Assembly (NCBI RefSeq): GCF_036417845.1
Contig: NC_090001.1
Span: 9,345,501 to 9,409,500, forward strand
Direction: 5' to 3'
Source of the DNA: Apteryx mantelli
Taxonomy: Eukaryota > Chordata > Aves > Apterygiformes > Apterygidae
Length of the DNA stretch: 64,000 nucleotides
Under the pieces are notes generated by a model. It was not told where the DNA came from and made no database searches. It was given only the letters and a program-made list of their open reading frames with translations. The translations under genes and the position numbers were made by a program. Below are positions 33,839-46,089 of the stretch, piece by piece; within the stretch, counting starts at the first letter, position 1; each line of letters begins with the position of its first letter.

Positions 33839-35229
33839 TCTGGGATCTGCTCAGATCCCAGCTTCCCCTGCCAAGGCTTTCTTGCCTGTAGTGAGGGGGC
33901 AGGTCTGAGGCAGAGATGGGGAGTCAGGTCAGCAGGACGGGGACATGGTCAGGTCAGCACCCAAGAGGTGCATGGCCAGGCACAGGCGTTCACAGCGTAA
34001 CTCAGGACAGGCCCCAGGACAAGGGGAGCAGCTCTCCAGCAAAGGGCAGGGGGCCCCACAATGAGGCCGGTCACTCTCTGTCTCCCCTGCTCTTGTGTCC
34101 AGCAGATACCCCTCCCTCTCTGCCTGCAGACCCTCCATGCCCATCCTGCTGTCCAGGACAGCACGAGAGCCCTGGCTCTGCAGCTCCTCTGGCAGCTCCT
34201 GCTGCCCCGGGGACAGAGATGCCTGCCCCGAGCTGGTGCACAGAGAAACCTGTTTCTTGTTCTCATTTTCTATCTCTGAATGCCGCCCTGCTCTTTTCCT
34301 GGGATGTCCCTGCTCCCCAGAGAGCCTTCCCCCAGAGGAATGTGTCCATGATGGCCTGGCCGACCGTTCCTGTATCCTCCCCTGTGCTCCCCACAGGGCC
34401 CTGGGCTGGTGGTGCTGCTCTGCAGAGCAAGTGGGCTGTGGGGCCCTGAGGCCACAGGGTGACCCCTGACTCTGCGCTGCCGTGCTGGTCAGGGTGGGAA
34501 GCAAAACCAGCTGGACAGGACTCACCACCACTGATACTGCTGCCACCCATCGGAGCTCACGGCCTGTGCTCAGAGTGAGCCCAGGGCGTTTGCAATGGCA
34601 GGAGATGTGTTTGGGTGTGCACTAGCTCCACCTGTGGTGTTTCACTGAGGGTGCAGGAATCACTCTCCAGTGCCCCTTCCCTGGGCCTCCTGGGTCCCCA
34701 CTGCCTCTCCGGGATTGCAGAGCCCTCCTTTCCCTATCCATACCTGGGTTTAGTGCTTCACCTTCTGGTTACTCCACCATGGACTGTCCCTCATTTTGTG
34801 AGGCTCCACTCACTGCCCACCCCAAGGCACATGATGTCCCTGGAGATCCCCTGAGCTCTCCTGGTACCTAAGATCCCTCCCCAGAAGGATGGGCATCTCT
34901 CATCAGCACTGTCACCTGTGGCACAGCCCTGAGCAGGCAATTCAGAGATCATTCCCCATCTCCACTGGCACTGGTCACCAAGAGATGAGCTCTGGATCCA
35001 GCCCTTGCTCCCTAACAGATCTCTCTGGCACTCTGAGCTCGTCCTATGGAGCCCACAGAGTTCACAAGCAGAGCAGAGGCCCTTTTGTGGTGCAGTTCCT
35101 TGGGTGTATTTTTGGCTCCATCTTTGAAGAAAGGCCTGAGTTCAGGCACGTCACATACTGCATCCATTGGGGGCCCTCTAGAAGAGCACTACAGATCACT
35201 CTGAGTAATTTCAGTTGCAGGCCCCCAAG

Positions 35230-36030
35230 GTGATCAGGGGCTGGAGCACTTGTCCTGTGAGAAGAAGCTGAGGGAACAAGTTTGTTCAGCGTGGAGAAGG
35301 GAAGGATTTTGGAGTGACTCGGAGCAGCTTCCCAACTCAAGGTTGCCACCCATAGTGAACCAGGCTTTTACAGGCATTCATGGCAGGAGAATGAGGGAAT
35401 GAACTTAATGATGAAGGACTGCTTGTCCAGAATAGGCCCTCCTCACCGTCTACAACACCAGTTCTCTACAACACGATGCCCAATGAGTGTGATGCATGCA
35501 GAAAGGCATGGCATGAGGGTGATTGCACTCTAACAGGCCTAAGGTCCTTTGCAGATCCAGGAAAATCCAGAAGGATTGGGAGGGCCTTCAACATCCTAGG
35601 CACACATTTGTAAAGGTCAGCTTTGTCACTGTGGGAGGCTGAGGGAGCTGGGTTGTTTCAGCGTGGAGAAGAGGAGGCTTTGGGCAGACCTAATAACAGC
35701 CTGCCCATCCCTACCAGGAGGTCATCAAGAAGATGGAGCCAGGCTCTTCACCGTTGTGCACCATGGGAGGATGAGGCCCAGTGGAGATTAGCTGAAAGAA
35801 GAGAGGTTCAGGCTAGGGATAAGGGCCAACGTTTTACCCATCCAAACAGTGAAGCACTGGGGCAGCTTGCCCAGAGGGTTTGTGCCATCTCCTTCCTCAG
35901 ATGTTTTCAAGACCTAAATGACTGAAGGCCTCAGCAAGCTGGTTGGAGCTGATAGCTGAGCCTGCTGTGAGAAGGAGGTTGGGCTAGAGACAACCTGATG
36001 TCCCTTCCAGCCTGAAGCATTTGGCATTTC
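35230..36030 (+). mobile_element. Old CR1 3' sequences in the left arm
   Basis: Plus-strand CR1-like wording (CAGCGTGGAGAAGAGGAGGC, GGAGGTTGGGCTAGA, CCCTTCCAGCCT), strongly diverged. There seem to be two stretches, 35,230-35,340 and 35,625-36,030. Mirrored at 61,876-62,676. Confidence 0.65.
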
Positions 36031-36479
36031 CTTCCACCCCAGGTCTTCTCTTGTTGACCTTAGGGAAAACAGCCAGCTTCCCAATGGCCTTGGAAGTATG
36101 TCAGACAAAAGGATGAGCAGATCAACTGGGTGTGTCTTGTGCTGCTCTGGTCAGAGGAGTTCAGATTCAGGGCTGCTTTGCAGGTACACCCACATAGCCC
36201 TGCGTTTTCATTTGCTTCACCTTTCTTTGCATTTTCCCCTCTTTTCCACCTTACAAGCTCTTCTCCTTTACCACCCTGATCTCCTCCCATGCAGTCAGAG
36301 CACTTCTCTTTACCCTGTCCCCATTGACCCTGCTTTTGCTGCCTTTGTACCTTCCTTTGCCTTCTCCAAGATGGTTGCCATGCTCATTTCCACCACTGCC
36401 AGCACTTCCTTTAAAATACTACCCCCTTTATTATCTGTAGTGTCCTGCAGGTCGTCATGCAGTTATCCCGTCAGAGGCC

Positions 36480-36990
36480 TGGCAAGATGGGAAGAGGCAT
36501 CTGCACGCACACATTCAGAGCTGCCAGAAAGGAGCTTGAGTGGAGAGGGAGCTGGAGAAGCTTGGAGATGAGGCCAAGAGAAGCCTGCTGAAGTTGTGCA
36601 AGGGGAAGTGGCAGGTGCTGCCTTGGGGAAGTGACCCTGAGGAGAAGGGCCTGGACATTAGGAGGGATGCCATATGAGCCTGTGGTGCGTGCTCACCACA
36701 GATGAGGCCAGCTGCATACGGGGCTGCATTAGGAAGCGTCTGGCCACCCAGACAAGGACAGTTACTATCACCCGTTGACTCAGCACTGGCGTGGCCACAT
36801 CTGGAATCATGTGTGCCAGTGTGGGATGCCCAGAGCTGGAGGAATGGGGAGGACGTGGAGAGGGTCCAGAGGAGGTCAGCCAAGATGGTGCTTGTTGCCT
36901 GCAGCACATGACCTATAGAGGGAGGCTGAGGCACCTGGGCTACATTATCCTGGTGAAGTGGAGCTTAAGGACAGTAGAGGCCTTGTTTCC
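36480..36990 (+). mobile_element. Old CR1 reverse transcriptase fragment in the left arm
   Basis: Reads as the degenerate CR1 C-terminal coding region: a GTGGCAGGTGCTGCCTTGGG stretch like the CR1 'record' segment, then GTCCAGAGGAGGTCAGCCAA and GGGAGGCTGAGGCACCTGGG, equivalent to the RATKM...ERLRELGL region. Many stops. Mirrored at 60,916-61,426. Confidence 0.65.
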
Positions 36991-38410
36991 TCCTCCTGCC
37001 TCCCAGGGAGCGCCTGGGAGGTGCCATCTCATTGTCCCTAACTCAGTGTTGCACACCCCCACCCTCACACTGCCCCCACAGAGAGGCCTGAGCAAAGTGT
37101 GAGGGAAGGGATCACCCTACCCAGGGGCTGGGTGTCACTGCTTGGCCATGTTGTATGATGAGACACATCAAGGGTGGCTTGGCATCAGAGGCACCTGCAC
37201 ATTTCCTTTGCCTACCTGCAATCAGGGCCTACAACTTTCTGCTCTAATCAGCCCCCAGGGACGCTCTGTGAGTAATGGCCCTCAGGGGGACCCATTAATG
37301 CTCCTAGAAACTTTGGTATTGGCTTCTGAATTCAACTTCTTGAGAGGTTTCTTCAGTCTTTTCTCAGAATCTGAGGTTCAGGAACTCAGTACCAAATACA
37401 CCCGAGGGGTCATTAAAATGCAAAAAGCCCTAACAAGCCCTGTTTATCCCCATAATTTCCTTCAGTCCTCGTGTGGCTAATTGGAGAGGTTTCAGGAGTG
37501 TCTTTACAAGAGGAAGATTTCAATGAGCACATAAAAAAAAAAAGGGAAGGGATTTCTGCTGGTAACGTTTTCTTTACTTTTCAGCTTACAGAATAAGTGA
37601 TAGCCACATTCTCCAACTCATAGTGACTCAGAGGGTCTCCTAAGGAATCGTGATGTGTGAGAAAAGCAGTATTTTGGACAGTAGACATGAACAAACAGCC
37701 TTGCTCCTCACCTCCCCAGCCCTGCCATTTCTCTCATCAGCCACTAGGGACCTACCTCACTCTTGTTAAAATCGAAGTTTCTTCCACTCACGTCTGTAGC
37801 TGAATGTTACAGCCTCTATGCACCAATTCCCACCTGTTTTCCTTCGAGAACTAGCTGCAAATAGACACAGGAGGCTTTTGCTTTACTGGGATCAAACAAA
37901 AGTAAAATGTGATGGAGTTGAATGAAAAACAAAATAAACTCCTAAACTGTGTTTCAAGTCCAGGCTGCCTCCAGGGAGGTGCACTTTCCACAAGGGATAG
38001 CCTTAGGAGAAATGTTTTAGAGAGATTGATGGGAAAGGATAGAGGAAAAACCCAGTTAAGGCATTGTCTAAAGAGACCATTAGCCTCCTGAAAGATGAGG
38101 CAAGCTTTACACTCCCCGAAGCTCAGAGCAGCACCTAGAGAGAGCAGAGGTGTCTGAATGAATGAAGAGACAGGAGAGAAGGAAAAGTGGGAAACAAGGG
38201 AAAGTGCCTATGTCCAGACAGTCTGCTGCAAAGATGACTTTAGAAATGGTCAATTTAATCAGGATGTGGGGAAATATGTGAAAGCTTACTGAGATTAAGT
38301 CCATAGCATAACAGACAAAGCGGTGGTACACCAGCTTGAGGGGTAGATGGAAATTTCTTCTCCTGAGATTCACAACCTTCCTGACAATTTCCATTGTTTC
38401 ATCATGGGAA
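36991..38410. other. 3' flank of OR14 gene 2, non-coding
   Basis: Shared with 59,490-60,915 in the other arm. No gene recognised. The about 100-codon frame at 38,107-38,421 (minus) is extended and altered in the other arm and shows no domain. Confidence 0.5.
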
Positions 38411-38422
38411 AACATGGACATT

Positions 38423-38428
38423 TTTATT
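38423..38428 (-). terminator. Poly(A) signal after OR14 gene 2
   Basis: AATAAA on the minus strand about 185 bases after the stop codon, at the same relative place as 59,483-59,488 in the other arm. Confidence 0.45.
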
Positions 38429-38613
38429 ACAATGAGTCAGTCTCCAAATCCAGTCCCCACTGACTAATCAATTTGGCAGACAGGGTTTGTGCCTCTGGAG
38501 AAGTGGGATGAATTCAAGTATTTGTGTACAAACGACTCTCACAGGCAGAATGCCCAAAGCACAAGAGTTGCCCGAGGTAAACTGGAAATCGCTTGTGAGG
38601 AGAGATGGGCAGC

Positions 38614-39549
38614 TCATTGCTGCTGAAGTAGTAGCAGTTGAACCAGTTTCTTCAGTGCATCCTTGAGCTCCTTGTTCCTCATGCTGTAGATGACGGGGTT
38701 CACTGCTGGAGGCACCACTGCGTACAGAACAGCCATCACCAGATGCAAAGCTGGGGAGGAGAGGGATGGGGGCTTCAGGTAGGCAAACGAGCCAGTACTG
38801 ACAAAGAGGGAGACCACGGCCAGGTGAGGGAGGCACATGGAGAAGGCTTTGTGCCGGCCCTGCTCAGAGGGGATCCTCAGCACAGCAGTGAAGATCTGCA
38901 CATAGGACAGCACAATGAAAACAAAACATCCAAAGACTAAACAGGCACTAACCACAAGCACCCCAAGTTCCCTGAGGTAGGTGTCTGAGCAGGAGAGCTT
39001 GAGGATCTGGGGAATTTCACAGAAGAACTGCTCCAGGACATTGCCTTGGCAGAGTCGTATGGAAAATGTGTTAGCAGTGTGCAGGAGAGCATTGAGAAAA
39101 CCACTGCTCCAGGCAGCTGCTGCCATTTTGACACAAGCTCTGCTGCTCATGATGGTCCCATAGTGCAGGGGTTTGCAGATGGCTGCGTAGCGGTCATAGG
39201 CCATGACAGTGAGAACAAAATACTCAGTTGGCAAGAAAAAGGTAAAATGAAATACCTGTGCAGCACATTCCCAGTAGGAAATGGCCCTGGTGTTGCTCAG
39301 GGAATTGGACATGGATTTGGGGACAGTGGTGGAGATGGTGCCAAGGTCGAGGAGGGAGAGGTTGAGGAGGAAGAAGTACATGGGGGTGTGGAGGCGGTGG
39401 TCACAGGCTACGGCTGTGATGATGAGGCCATTGCCCAGGAGGGCAGCCAGGTAGGTGCCCAGGAAGAGCCAGAAGTGCAAGAGCTGCAGCTGCCGCGTAT
39501 CTGCAAATGCCAGGAGGAGGAACTCTTTGAAGGAGCTGCTGTTGGACAT
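38614..39549 (-). CDS. Olfactory receptor, family 14-like (gamma-c), intact
   Basis: 311-residue seven-helix odorant receptor on the minus strand. Motifs: NSS sequon, GN in helix 1, HTPMYFFLL, MAYDRYAAIC (Val replaced by Ala after DRY), HTANTFS, VLSYVQIF, RHKAFSMCLPHL, NPVIYSMRN (usual Leu replaced by Val). A longer frame opens at 39,600, but its first 17 codons lie across the splice acceptor (pyrimidine tract and CAG ending at 39,573), so the MSNSSS start at 39,549 is chosen. A short out-of-frame ATG lies 17 bases upstream in the exon. Partner of the gene at 58,363 in the palindrome; the two proteins differ at roughly 34 positions, more than expected from the flanks. Confidence 0.93.
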   Translation of the reverse strand: MSNSSSFKEFLLLAFADTRQLQLLHFWLFLGTYLAALLGNGLIITAVACDHRLHTPMYFFLLNLSLLDLGTISTTVPKSMSNSLSNTRAISYWECAAQVFHFTFFLPTEYFVLTVMAYDRYAAICKPLHYGTIMSSRACVKMAAAAWSSGFLNALLHTANTFSIRLCQGNVLEQFFCEIPQILKLSCSDTYLRELGVLVVSACLVFGCFVFIVLSYVQIFTAVLRIPSEQGRHKAFSMCLPHLAVVSLFVSTGSFAYLKPPSLSSPALHLVMAVLYAVVPPAVNPVIYSMRNKELKDALKKLVQLLLLQQQ

Positions 39550-41890
39550 TTGCTGACTCTGGGCATGGGGGCCTGTCCAAGGAGGAAAAGACAGGGACAA
39601 ATCAGAGCAGTCTTCTGCAAGACAAACCCTTTGCCTTCCTCATAGAACCTCCCACTTTTCCTCTTTCCTTTACCTTCGTTCAGCTCTCTGGCTTGAGCCC
39701 CGCTTTGTGCTGCCTGAGTGTGCCATGCAGAGCAGGGGCCTCTGCTAACAATTTCCAGAGGAGTCAGTGGTGCTCTACTAGGGGGTGTAAATGGAGGAAG
39801 GTGACAAACATTTCCAGTTCTTTGGTGGGGATAGGAGGTCGTTTGGGCTCCATGAGCTGAGATAAGGAGTCTCAGGCCGGTGTCCCAGTGGGAATGTCAA
39901 TATACTGCTGTCCAGTGTTGTTACGGTGAGCACAGGATAGAGACCAGTAATGGGGATCACACTGGTATTGTGATTGAACTGATATTGCAATTGCTCTATT
40001 TTGCTAAGTGTAACTCACACTTGTTCTGTGATTTCGGGATATTTCTGTGTCACTCTGCAAAATCAAAAATCCTGTGTAATGTCCAGTATCACCAAAGAAG
40101 TAAATTTTGATATTAAACATTACACCGTCCATGTATGGAAAAGCTAAAAGAACCTGGTCAGAGAGGATTGGACTCTGACAAGCTCTCCTGCCAGCTGTCT
40201 TGGAAAGAGAAGATCCTTGTGAGGCATTCATCTCCCCCAGCCTTGCCCTCCTGAACACAGGTGTTTGTATCTGAAGCAGCCACACCAGCTCCCATTCTAG
40301 CAAGGCAGGGAAACTGTCACGTGAAAGCAGCGGGTGCCTGAACCTTTCTGGATGTCTCTGTTGCAATGCGATAGACCCTCTCCTCACACCAATTTACCAT
40401 CTGCTCAACAGCAGAGACACAGGGGACTGGCTCAGAAGAAGGCGTCTGCATCAGAGGGACTGACCAAATGACTTGCCCAAATTCTTCCTCCCATGATGAT
40501 TCCATTTGCAGTTCCCTCTCATTCCCTGCCCATCTCGCTGCCTGGAGCTCTCCCTGCTGGCAGCTCCTTCTCTATCCCAATGTCTTTTCCCTGATGGTGC
40601 TCACAGACCCCATCCCACCCTCTGCATGCTCAGTTCTGCCCAACAGAAACCTACCGGGACAGGGCACTGGGCAGAGGCATTGCTGTGCTCAAAGGTCCTG
40701 AGGAGCAGGTCAGAAAATCCCTGACAAGGCCATAAAGGTGATGCTGGTGCTGTCTGTAGGCTGAGGAGGGGTTGAAGGCGTTTGCTGAGCTTTCTCACAG
40801 ACCTAGTGATCTCTGAGAGGGAAGGGTTGAGAGTCTCGGTTCCTTCCCAAAGCACAAAACTCTTTCCTGTTTTTCCCCCCTCCCCAAATTAGCGGACTCA
40901 AAGCACACAGCCTAGAAGGAAAGCTCCTTCCCTTTCAAGTATCCCCTGCCTTGACCTTCCTTTTGAAAAGTGCCCTCCAGAAATGTCCTCAGGGTGAGCT
41001 GGAGCTGTGAGCAGCCCTGACCCACACAGCACCCTCTCCACAGCACACTCAACCTGCCCTGTCTGGGTCTCTCCTCCCACTCAGAGCTTCTCCCTGCAGC
41101 GCTGTGGGGAGTTTGCTGGGCAGGCTGAGTGCTGACCCTCGCAGGCAGCAGACTCACTGCCCGGGGCACACAGCACCCTGGGGTGCAGGAACACTGCTCT
41201 GAATTACAGCCCTGGCTAGACCTCTGGCACACCCTGGCTTCACACCCATGCAGCTCTCCCTGGCAGAAGGCAGCAGGACACCCTGTCCCTGGCATGCTGT
41301 GGTAGGGAATCCCCTCCTGCACTCTGGAGAAGCCAGGAGTGCAATTCTCAAGAAAACCTTCCATTATGGGCTGGGTTTAGAAGACCTCTCCAGGAATAGT
41401 GGTAGCATTGCCCTGCAGCCAGAGGCTTACCGTGCAAAGGGCTGTGAAGATTCCTCCCACAAGGAGCTCTCCTCTGGCCTCCCACTCCACACTCCCTTTC
41501 ACTTCTCTCTGCCTTCTCTCATGGATGTCAGCAAGAGCAGGCAGTGCCCAGAGCCCTGCTGCTCTTGACAGGGGAGCTGCTCCTGCAAAGACTTATCTCC
41601 CAGCAGTGCTGCCACGTTGCCAGGAGCTCTCTCCATCCCAGGAGCCTGCCTCTGCTCAGCAACAGTGGTCCAGCTGAAGGCGTGAATTTCTCTGTCCCTT
41701 GTGCTTCCTCCTCCTGGGACTCGGTCCCTGAAGTAGACTGAAATAATCACCTAGGGGCCTTTTCTAAAGAGTGGAGAGAGACCCATTGCAGCATTGCAAT
41801 TTGTCTCATCAGAGGATGGTCATCTAGGACACATGGAAATGTCCCACTCTGGAAGATCCTATTCCCATCTCTTAACTAGGCAGGACACCT

Positions 41891-44023
41891 GTCAAGATCT
41901 TTGCCAACGTCGTGAGCCCTCTGTGAAAGCAGCTGCAAGTGGATGAGATGAGGCTTCGTATGGATGCGAAGGCTTCCATAAATGCACCTGGCTTCCCTGG
42001 GTGACTTGGGGTGTGGGTTCACCTCCTGGTATCTTAGCTGTGCTGCAAATTCCTTCTCCCACAACTGCTGTTACTGCCAGCGCACTCAGCAAATGCTATT
42101 GCGCCCCCTCCTTTTCCTAGAAGGTTGCGGTGCCATATAAGACCCTTAGAATAAATGCCAGCATCTCTTGGGTGCCTTTCTGTGAGTGCCACAAAGCGTC
42201 CGTAGCTTAATCTGAGGAAGTCTCACAGCCCAGGGCTCCTGGCTCTGCGAGGGGTGAAGATGTGCCCAGGGCCTGGTTGCCCATGGCACCCAGCCCTCAG
42301 TGCTCTGTGGACCCAGCTGTGGAGCCCGGACTGCTGCTGCAGAGCCTGTGCAGGCAGGACAGCTGGCATTTGAGCAGACCTGCAGTCTGGGGCTGTCTCA
42401 TTGCTTGGGCCTCATTTCAAAGCCTCTGCACCCTTTGTCCCTTCACGGGGGCTCCCTGTGCAAGTAACTAAAGGGAAGGAACGAGGTTCCTTTGGGCTCA
42501 GGACGCCTTCAGGACTCTCAACTGTTTCTCCATTGTATCTGTAACTTTTGTATTACTAAAGAAAATGCTCATCCCCCCATGCCTAGCTGGAGGTTGCTGA
42601 GGGGATGGGGGTGGAAAGCAGCAGCCTGCTGTGCCCAAAGAAAGCAGGATCCATCCCTCTGAAAACAAAAGCATCACCCAAGGAGCCAGCTCTGTGCCTG
42701 CCTGATCTTGTGCTGATCATTTACACAGGCCTTGTGAGCCCAGAGTGCTTTGGCCACCTTGTGGTGTTTCCACAAGAGCTTCCCTGTGTGTCTGGGCTGA
42801 GGAGCCAAGGGAAGGCAGTGAGCAGAGCAGTGGCTGGGGAGTGTGCAAGTGGCGAGTGTCCTGCATCCATCTCTTCTTGCTGGCACCTGGTTGTATCTAG
42901 CAGAAGAGGCAGCTGTGTGGGGCAGAGACAGCATGTTTGTAGACTAGGTGGCAGAGCAGAGGTCTGGTGTCAGGTTGATTCCTGCTGCAGTGCTGAGTTG
43001 ATCTGACAGCGTCCAAAACGCTTTCCAGTGCAGCTGCTCCCTCAGCTGATCTCTGCACCTCGGCACTAGGAGTGGAAGTGGCATCCTGCTGTCATTGTGT
43101 ACATGCTGCAGTGCAAAGGCTCCCAGCTCGGACTTGATGGTACTAAAGGAAAAGCAAGACCAATTGTTCCCTTTTGTGATTTGTGCCCAGGGTGACGGAG
43201 TGGAGCTGTCGCATGACCTGGAGAGAGTCTTGCCAGGAGATGAAAACAGAAGTTTGCAGAAGACTGTTCTGTACAGAGTGATAACAGTGTAATCAAGGGC
43301 CATGCGAGTGGCCCAGGTGAGCTTGTCCTCTGTGAAGGTTTGCACTTTTCAGGTCACTTGTGACTTGGTACCGGATAGGGCAGCAGCAGGCACGTCGATG
43401 CCATTTGTGCTTGTGAGGTGAGTTGTGCCTCTGAAGCTGGTAGGCCAACAGCATGCCCATAGCTTTGGTGATGCTGGTGAGGTGCCTTGTGTCTCAGTGC
43501 CTCAGAAACAGGGAGCAGGCCCATTGCTGCTGTTTGTGCTTGTTTAGGTCAATTGTGCCTCAGTCGCTAACAGGCCAGGAGCAGATATACGGCTTCATGG
43601 CGGCCTGTGAGGTCACTTCAGCCTCAGCACCTGACAGTCCAGCTCAATGCATTTTGCTGATGTTTGTGTTTGTGGAGTCCTTCGGCTTCAGGATCTGCTC
43701 GAACACCAGCAGCCCCACTGGTCCTTTTTGTACTTGTGAGGTGACTTTTGCTTCAGTACCTGCTTAGACAGCATCAAGCACATTGGTGCTTTTGTGCTTG
43801 TGAGGTCACTTGTGCCTCAGGTCCTGATAGGCCAGTGCTGGTGATGTGGCTGCTGTTTGGTGTTGTGAGGTCAGGTCTTCCTCATTGCCTGATACGCTCA
43901 TGCTAGGCAAATGGCTGCTGTTTGTGGTTGTGAGGTAACTTCCATCTCAGTGCTTCATAGGCCAGTGCTGGTCACATGTCTGCTGTTTGTGGTTGTGAGG
44001 TCACTTGTGCCTCAGTGCCTGAT
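41891..44023 (+). repeat. Segment C, second copy
   Basis: Direct copy of 15,590-17,700. It begins exactly where the palindrome arm ends and ends at the LTR of the plus-strand provirus, which interrupts the minisatellite. Only about four 65-bp type units precede the interruption, against 17 in the first copy. Confidence 0.88.
43375..44023 (+). repeat. 65-bp minisatellite family, diverged units
   Basis: Repeated TGAGGTCACTTGTGCCTCAG, GATAGGCCAGTGCTGG and CTGTTTGTGGTTGTGAGG blocks. The last unit is cut in the middle of GCCTGATAGG by the provirus. Confidence 0.8.
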
Positions 44024-44478
44024 TGTTGCATATAACAGCATTTGCTTAGCACTTGGAGCTACATCTACTGAAGCCTAAGGCCACACATCGCTGAACTTTT
44101 CCCTCAATTGTTTGAGCCAGTTGGAACAGGCAGGGAACAAGGAGATAAGGAGGTAACAAAAGAGCTTCAGCAATGCTTAGTGAGTACCATGACTCCACCT
44201 GGAGACAACAGGAAAACCAACCAGGAGCGAAGAAGCTACTACTTGTGGAGCAATCAATCATTGGTGCAAGAAATCGGAGAATGGACAAAGAACTTAAGCC
44301 GTAGGGGTATAAATACCCAGGGAATTTTCCCTTCGGGGTCCCTCGGAGGAGGCACCCAGCTCGAGCTGTAATACTAAGAAAATCATCTTGTAAAGAATTC
44401 TTTTGTATCTTTTGGATAAAGTGGAAACCTAGACTCGAATCCTGTTAGGGACACTGGATTGAACAGTTTCCCTAATAG
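44024..44478 (+). repeat. 5' LTR of the gammaretrovirus-like provirus
   Basis: Starts TGTTGCATATAACA just after the broken minisatellite unit and ends a few bases before the primer-binding site. TATAAATA at 44,308-44,315 is a good TATA box. A GATAAA at about 44,415 may stand in for the polyadenylation signal. With no second LTR the exact ends are estimates. Confidence 0.7.
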
Positions 44479-44480
44479 TT

Positions 44481-44498
44481 TGGCACCCCAGATGGGAC
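44481..44498 (+). promoter_or_regulatory. Probable primer-binding site
   Basis: TGGCACCCCAGATGGGAC follows the LTR after TT, in the context TTTGGxxCCCC seen in gammaretroviruses. The matching tRNA was not assigned. Confidence 0.55.
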
Positions 44499-44747
44499 TA
44501 GGCAACCACCATTGGATCCTCTTATCTCCAAATTTCCAACGGCCGGCATTGGGTGAGTTCACCTAGGAGCTTTGGTGAGGGGAGGTACCGACTGGTGTGT
44601 TTTCAAATTGTGCATCTAAATTTCGGGCAGAGTGGGTTCGAGTCCCACCTCCGGGATTTGAGAGGGTTCCAGTCCCATCTCAATTCAGCCGGAAGGGGGA
44701 GTGCGCAGCCTGATCAGCGTAAGGCGCACCACAAGACTCTGATACAC

Positions 44748-45920
44748 ATGGGAAACGTACCCGGTGTAGAGAAGGGGACGCCCTTAGCCGAGGTACTGGA
44801 AAACTGGAGAAAGATTGACAGTACCGTAGGGTTAGGAAAAAAGAAGCTAGTGACCTTGTGCCAGGAAGACTGGCCCCTCCTTCCCCAGGAGGGCAGCCCA
44901 GCTGAACGGTGGCCACTGCAGGGGACTTTGGACCAACAAGAACTGACCTTTTTACAGCATCGCCTAGAAGACAGATTCCTGGGACAAATGCATTATTGGT
45001 ATGTATGGGATAACTGGGCATTTGCTAGAGAAAAGGAGACGTCTAAAAACGAGAGGAAAGTTTCTTCCCAGAATACTGGAAGTAGTGCAGCTGCTAAAAT
45101 GCTTGTGGAAACCGCTCCACCCTATGCACTGCCCTCTGCGTCAACTTCTCTATACTGCCCCTTGCCTTCCACCTCCGCCTTTCAAGCCCCTTTGCAAGTC
45201 GTTCCTGTGCCAGGAGTGGCCCCACCACATCAGGACAAGGTACCTCGAGAAGCTACAGTGCGAGTTTACGAACCCTGGGTACTCCAAGATTTGATTGCAT
45301 GGAGTCCACAAACTCCCAGGCTTAGGGAGGATCTGGAAAAGGTTTTGCAAGAAGTAAGGGAAATATTTTGCACATATGACCCCACTTGGGGGGATGTGCG
45401 GATGCTTCTTGAAGCCCTGTTCATTCCCAACAAGAAACACGCGATTCTAGAAGCAAATCGTCGTTCGGCTAAACAGGGAGGAGTGGCGGCCGCCCGAACA
45501 GCGTGGCCAGCTGCGGATCCTGGATGGGATCATAACATAGAAGCAGATTATTGGCAGTTACAATTAGCTGAACAGGGTATGGAGGAAGCCATACGTTTGT
45601 CGGGAGAGAGAACTGCAAATTGGTCTAAGATCCGGGAGTGTCAGCAACAAATTGAGGAACACCCCTTGGCATTTCTGTCTAGATTGTTTAAGCAAATTAG
45701 AATGTTCTGGGGAGGGATCGACCCAGAGGCAGAGGCTAACAGACTCCTAGTGGTTTCTACTTATGTAGACAAAACATTTCCAGATATAAAAAAAATATTT
45801 CTCTAAGCATGTTCCCAATTGGCCAGGAAAATCCATGGACAAAATAGTGCACTGGGCTACCTTTGTATATAATGGAAGGGAGGAGTAAAAAGCTAAGGAG
45901 AAGCAGCGACAGAGAAAAGA
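44748..45920 (+). pseudogene. gag: gag remnant, gammaretrovirus-like
   Basis: From the Met at 44,748 (MGN, a myristoylation-type start) a matrix-like domain of about 110 residues is followed by a Pro-rich linker (around 45,100-45,240), then a capsid with WSPQTPRLREDLEKVL, DPTWGDVRMLLEALF and a major-homology-like stretch. The frame stays open to 45,806, where an A-run shift ends it; similarity continues in another frame to about 45,920. The open frame formally starts at 44,553, but those codons are leader sequence. The nucleocapsid zinc knuckle cannot be seen. Confidence 0.82.
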
Positions 45921-46089
45921 GGAGGTCAGTATGCTGGCGGCAGTCCTGAGAGATGGAATTGCAGGGAACTGGGGTAGAAGCTGAGGAAGACTTGGGGGAG
46001 AAAGGTGGAGTCCGAATGTATGAGACAGGCAACCAGGATTGAGAGGACCCTGCCATTAGTGTGGCGAGCAAGGTTAGTGTTAGGTTAGG

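Larger units (their letters stand above)
33839..41890 (+). repeat. Left arm of the large OR14 palindrome (module 2)
   Basis: Pairs in reverse complement with 55,570-64,000. Sums of paired coordinates are constant at 97,898-97,912 from 34 to 39.6 kb, then about 97,440 from 40 to 41.8 kb because the right arm has about 480 extra bases. The arm ends at about 41,890, where segment C begins; its outer end is uncertain because the right arm is cut by the window. Identity is patchy: 100 codons at 35,623-35,925 translate identically to 61,981-62,283, whereas 36,098-36,571 differs at about 15 of 157 codons from its partner. Confidence 0.95.

Noticed and set aside
44553-44747. N-terminal extension of the gammaretrovirus-like gag from 44,553
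   Set aside because: Lies in the untranslated leader after the primer-binding site; the MGN start at 44,748 fits a myristoylated Gag.
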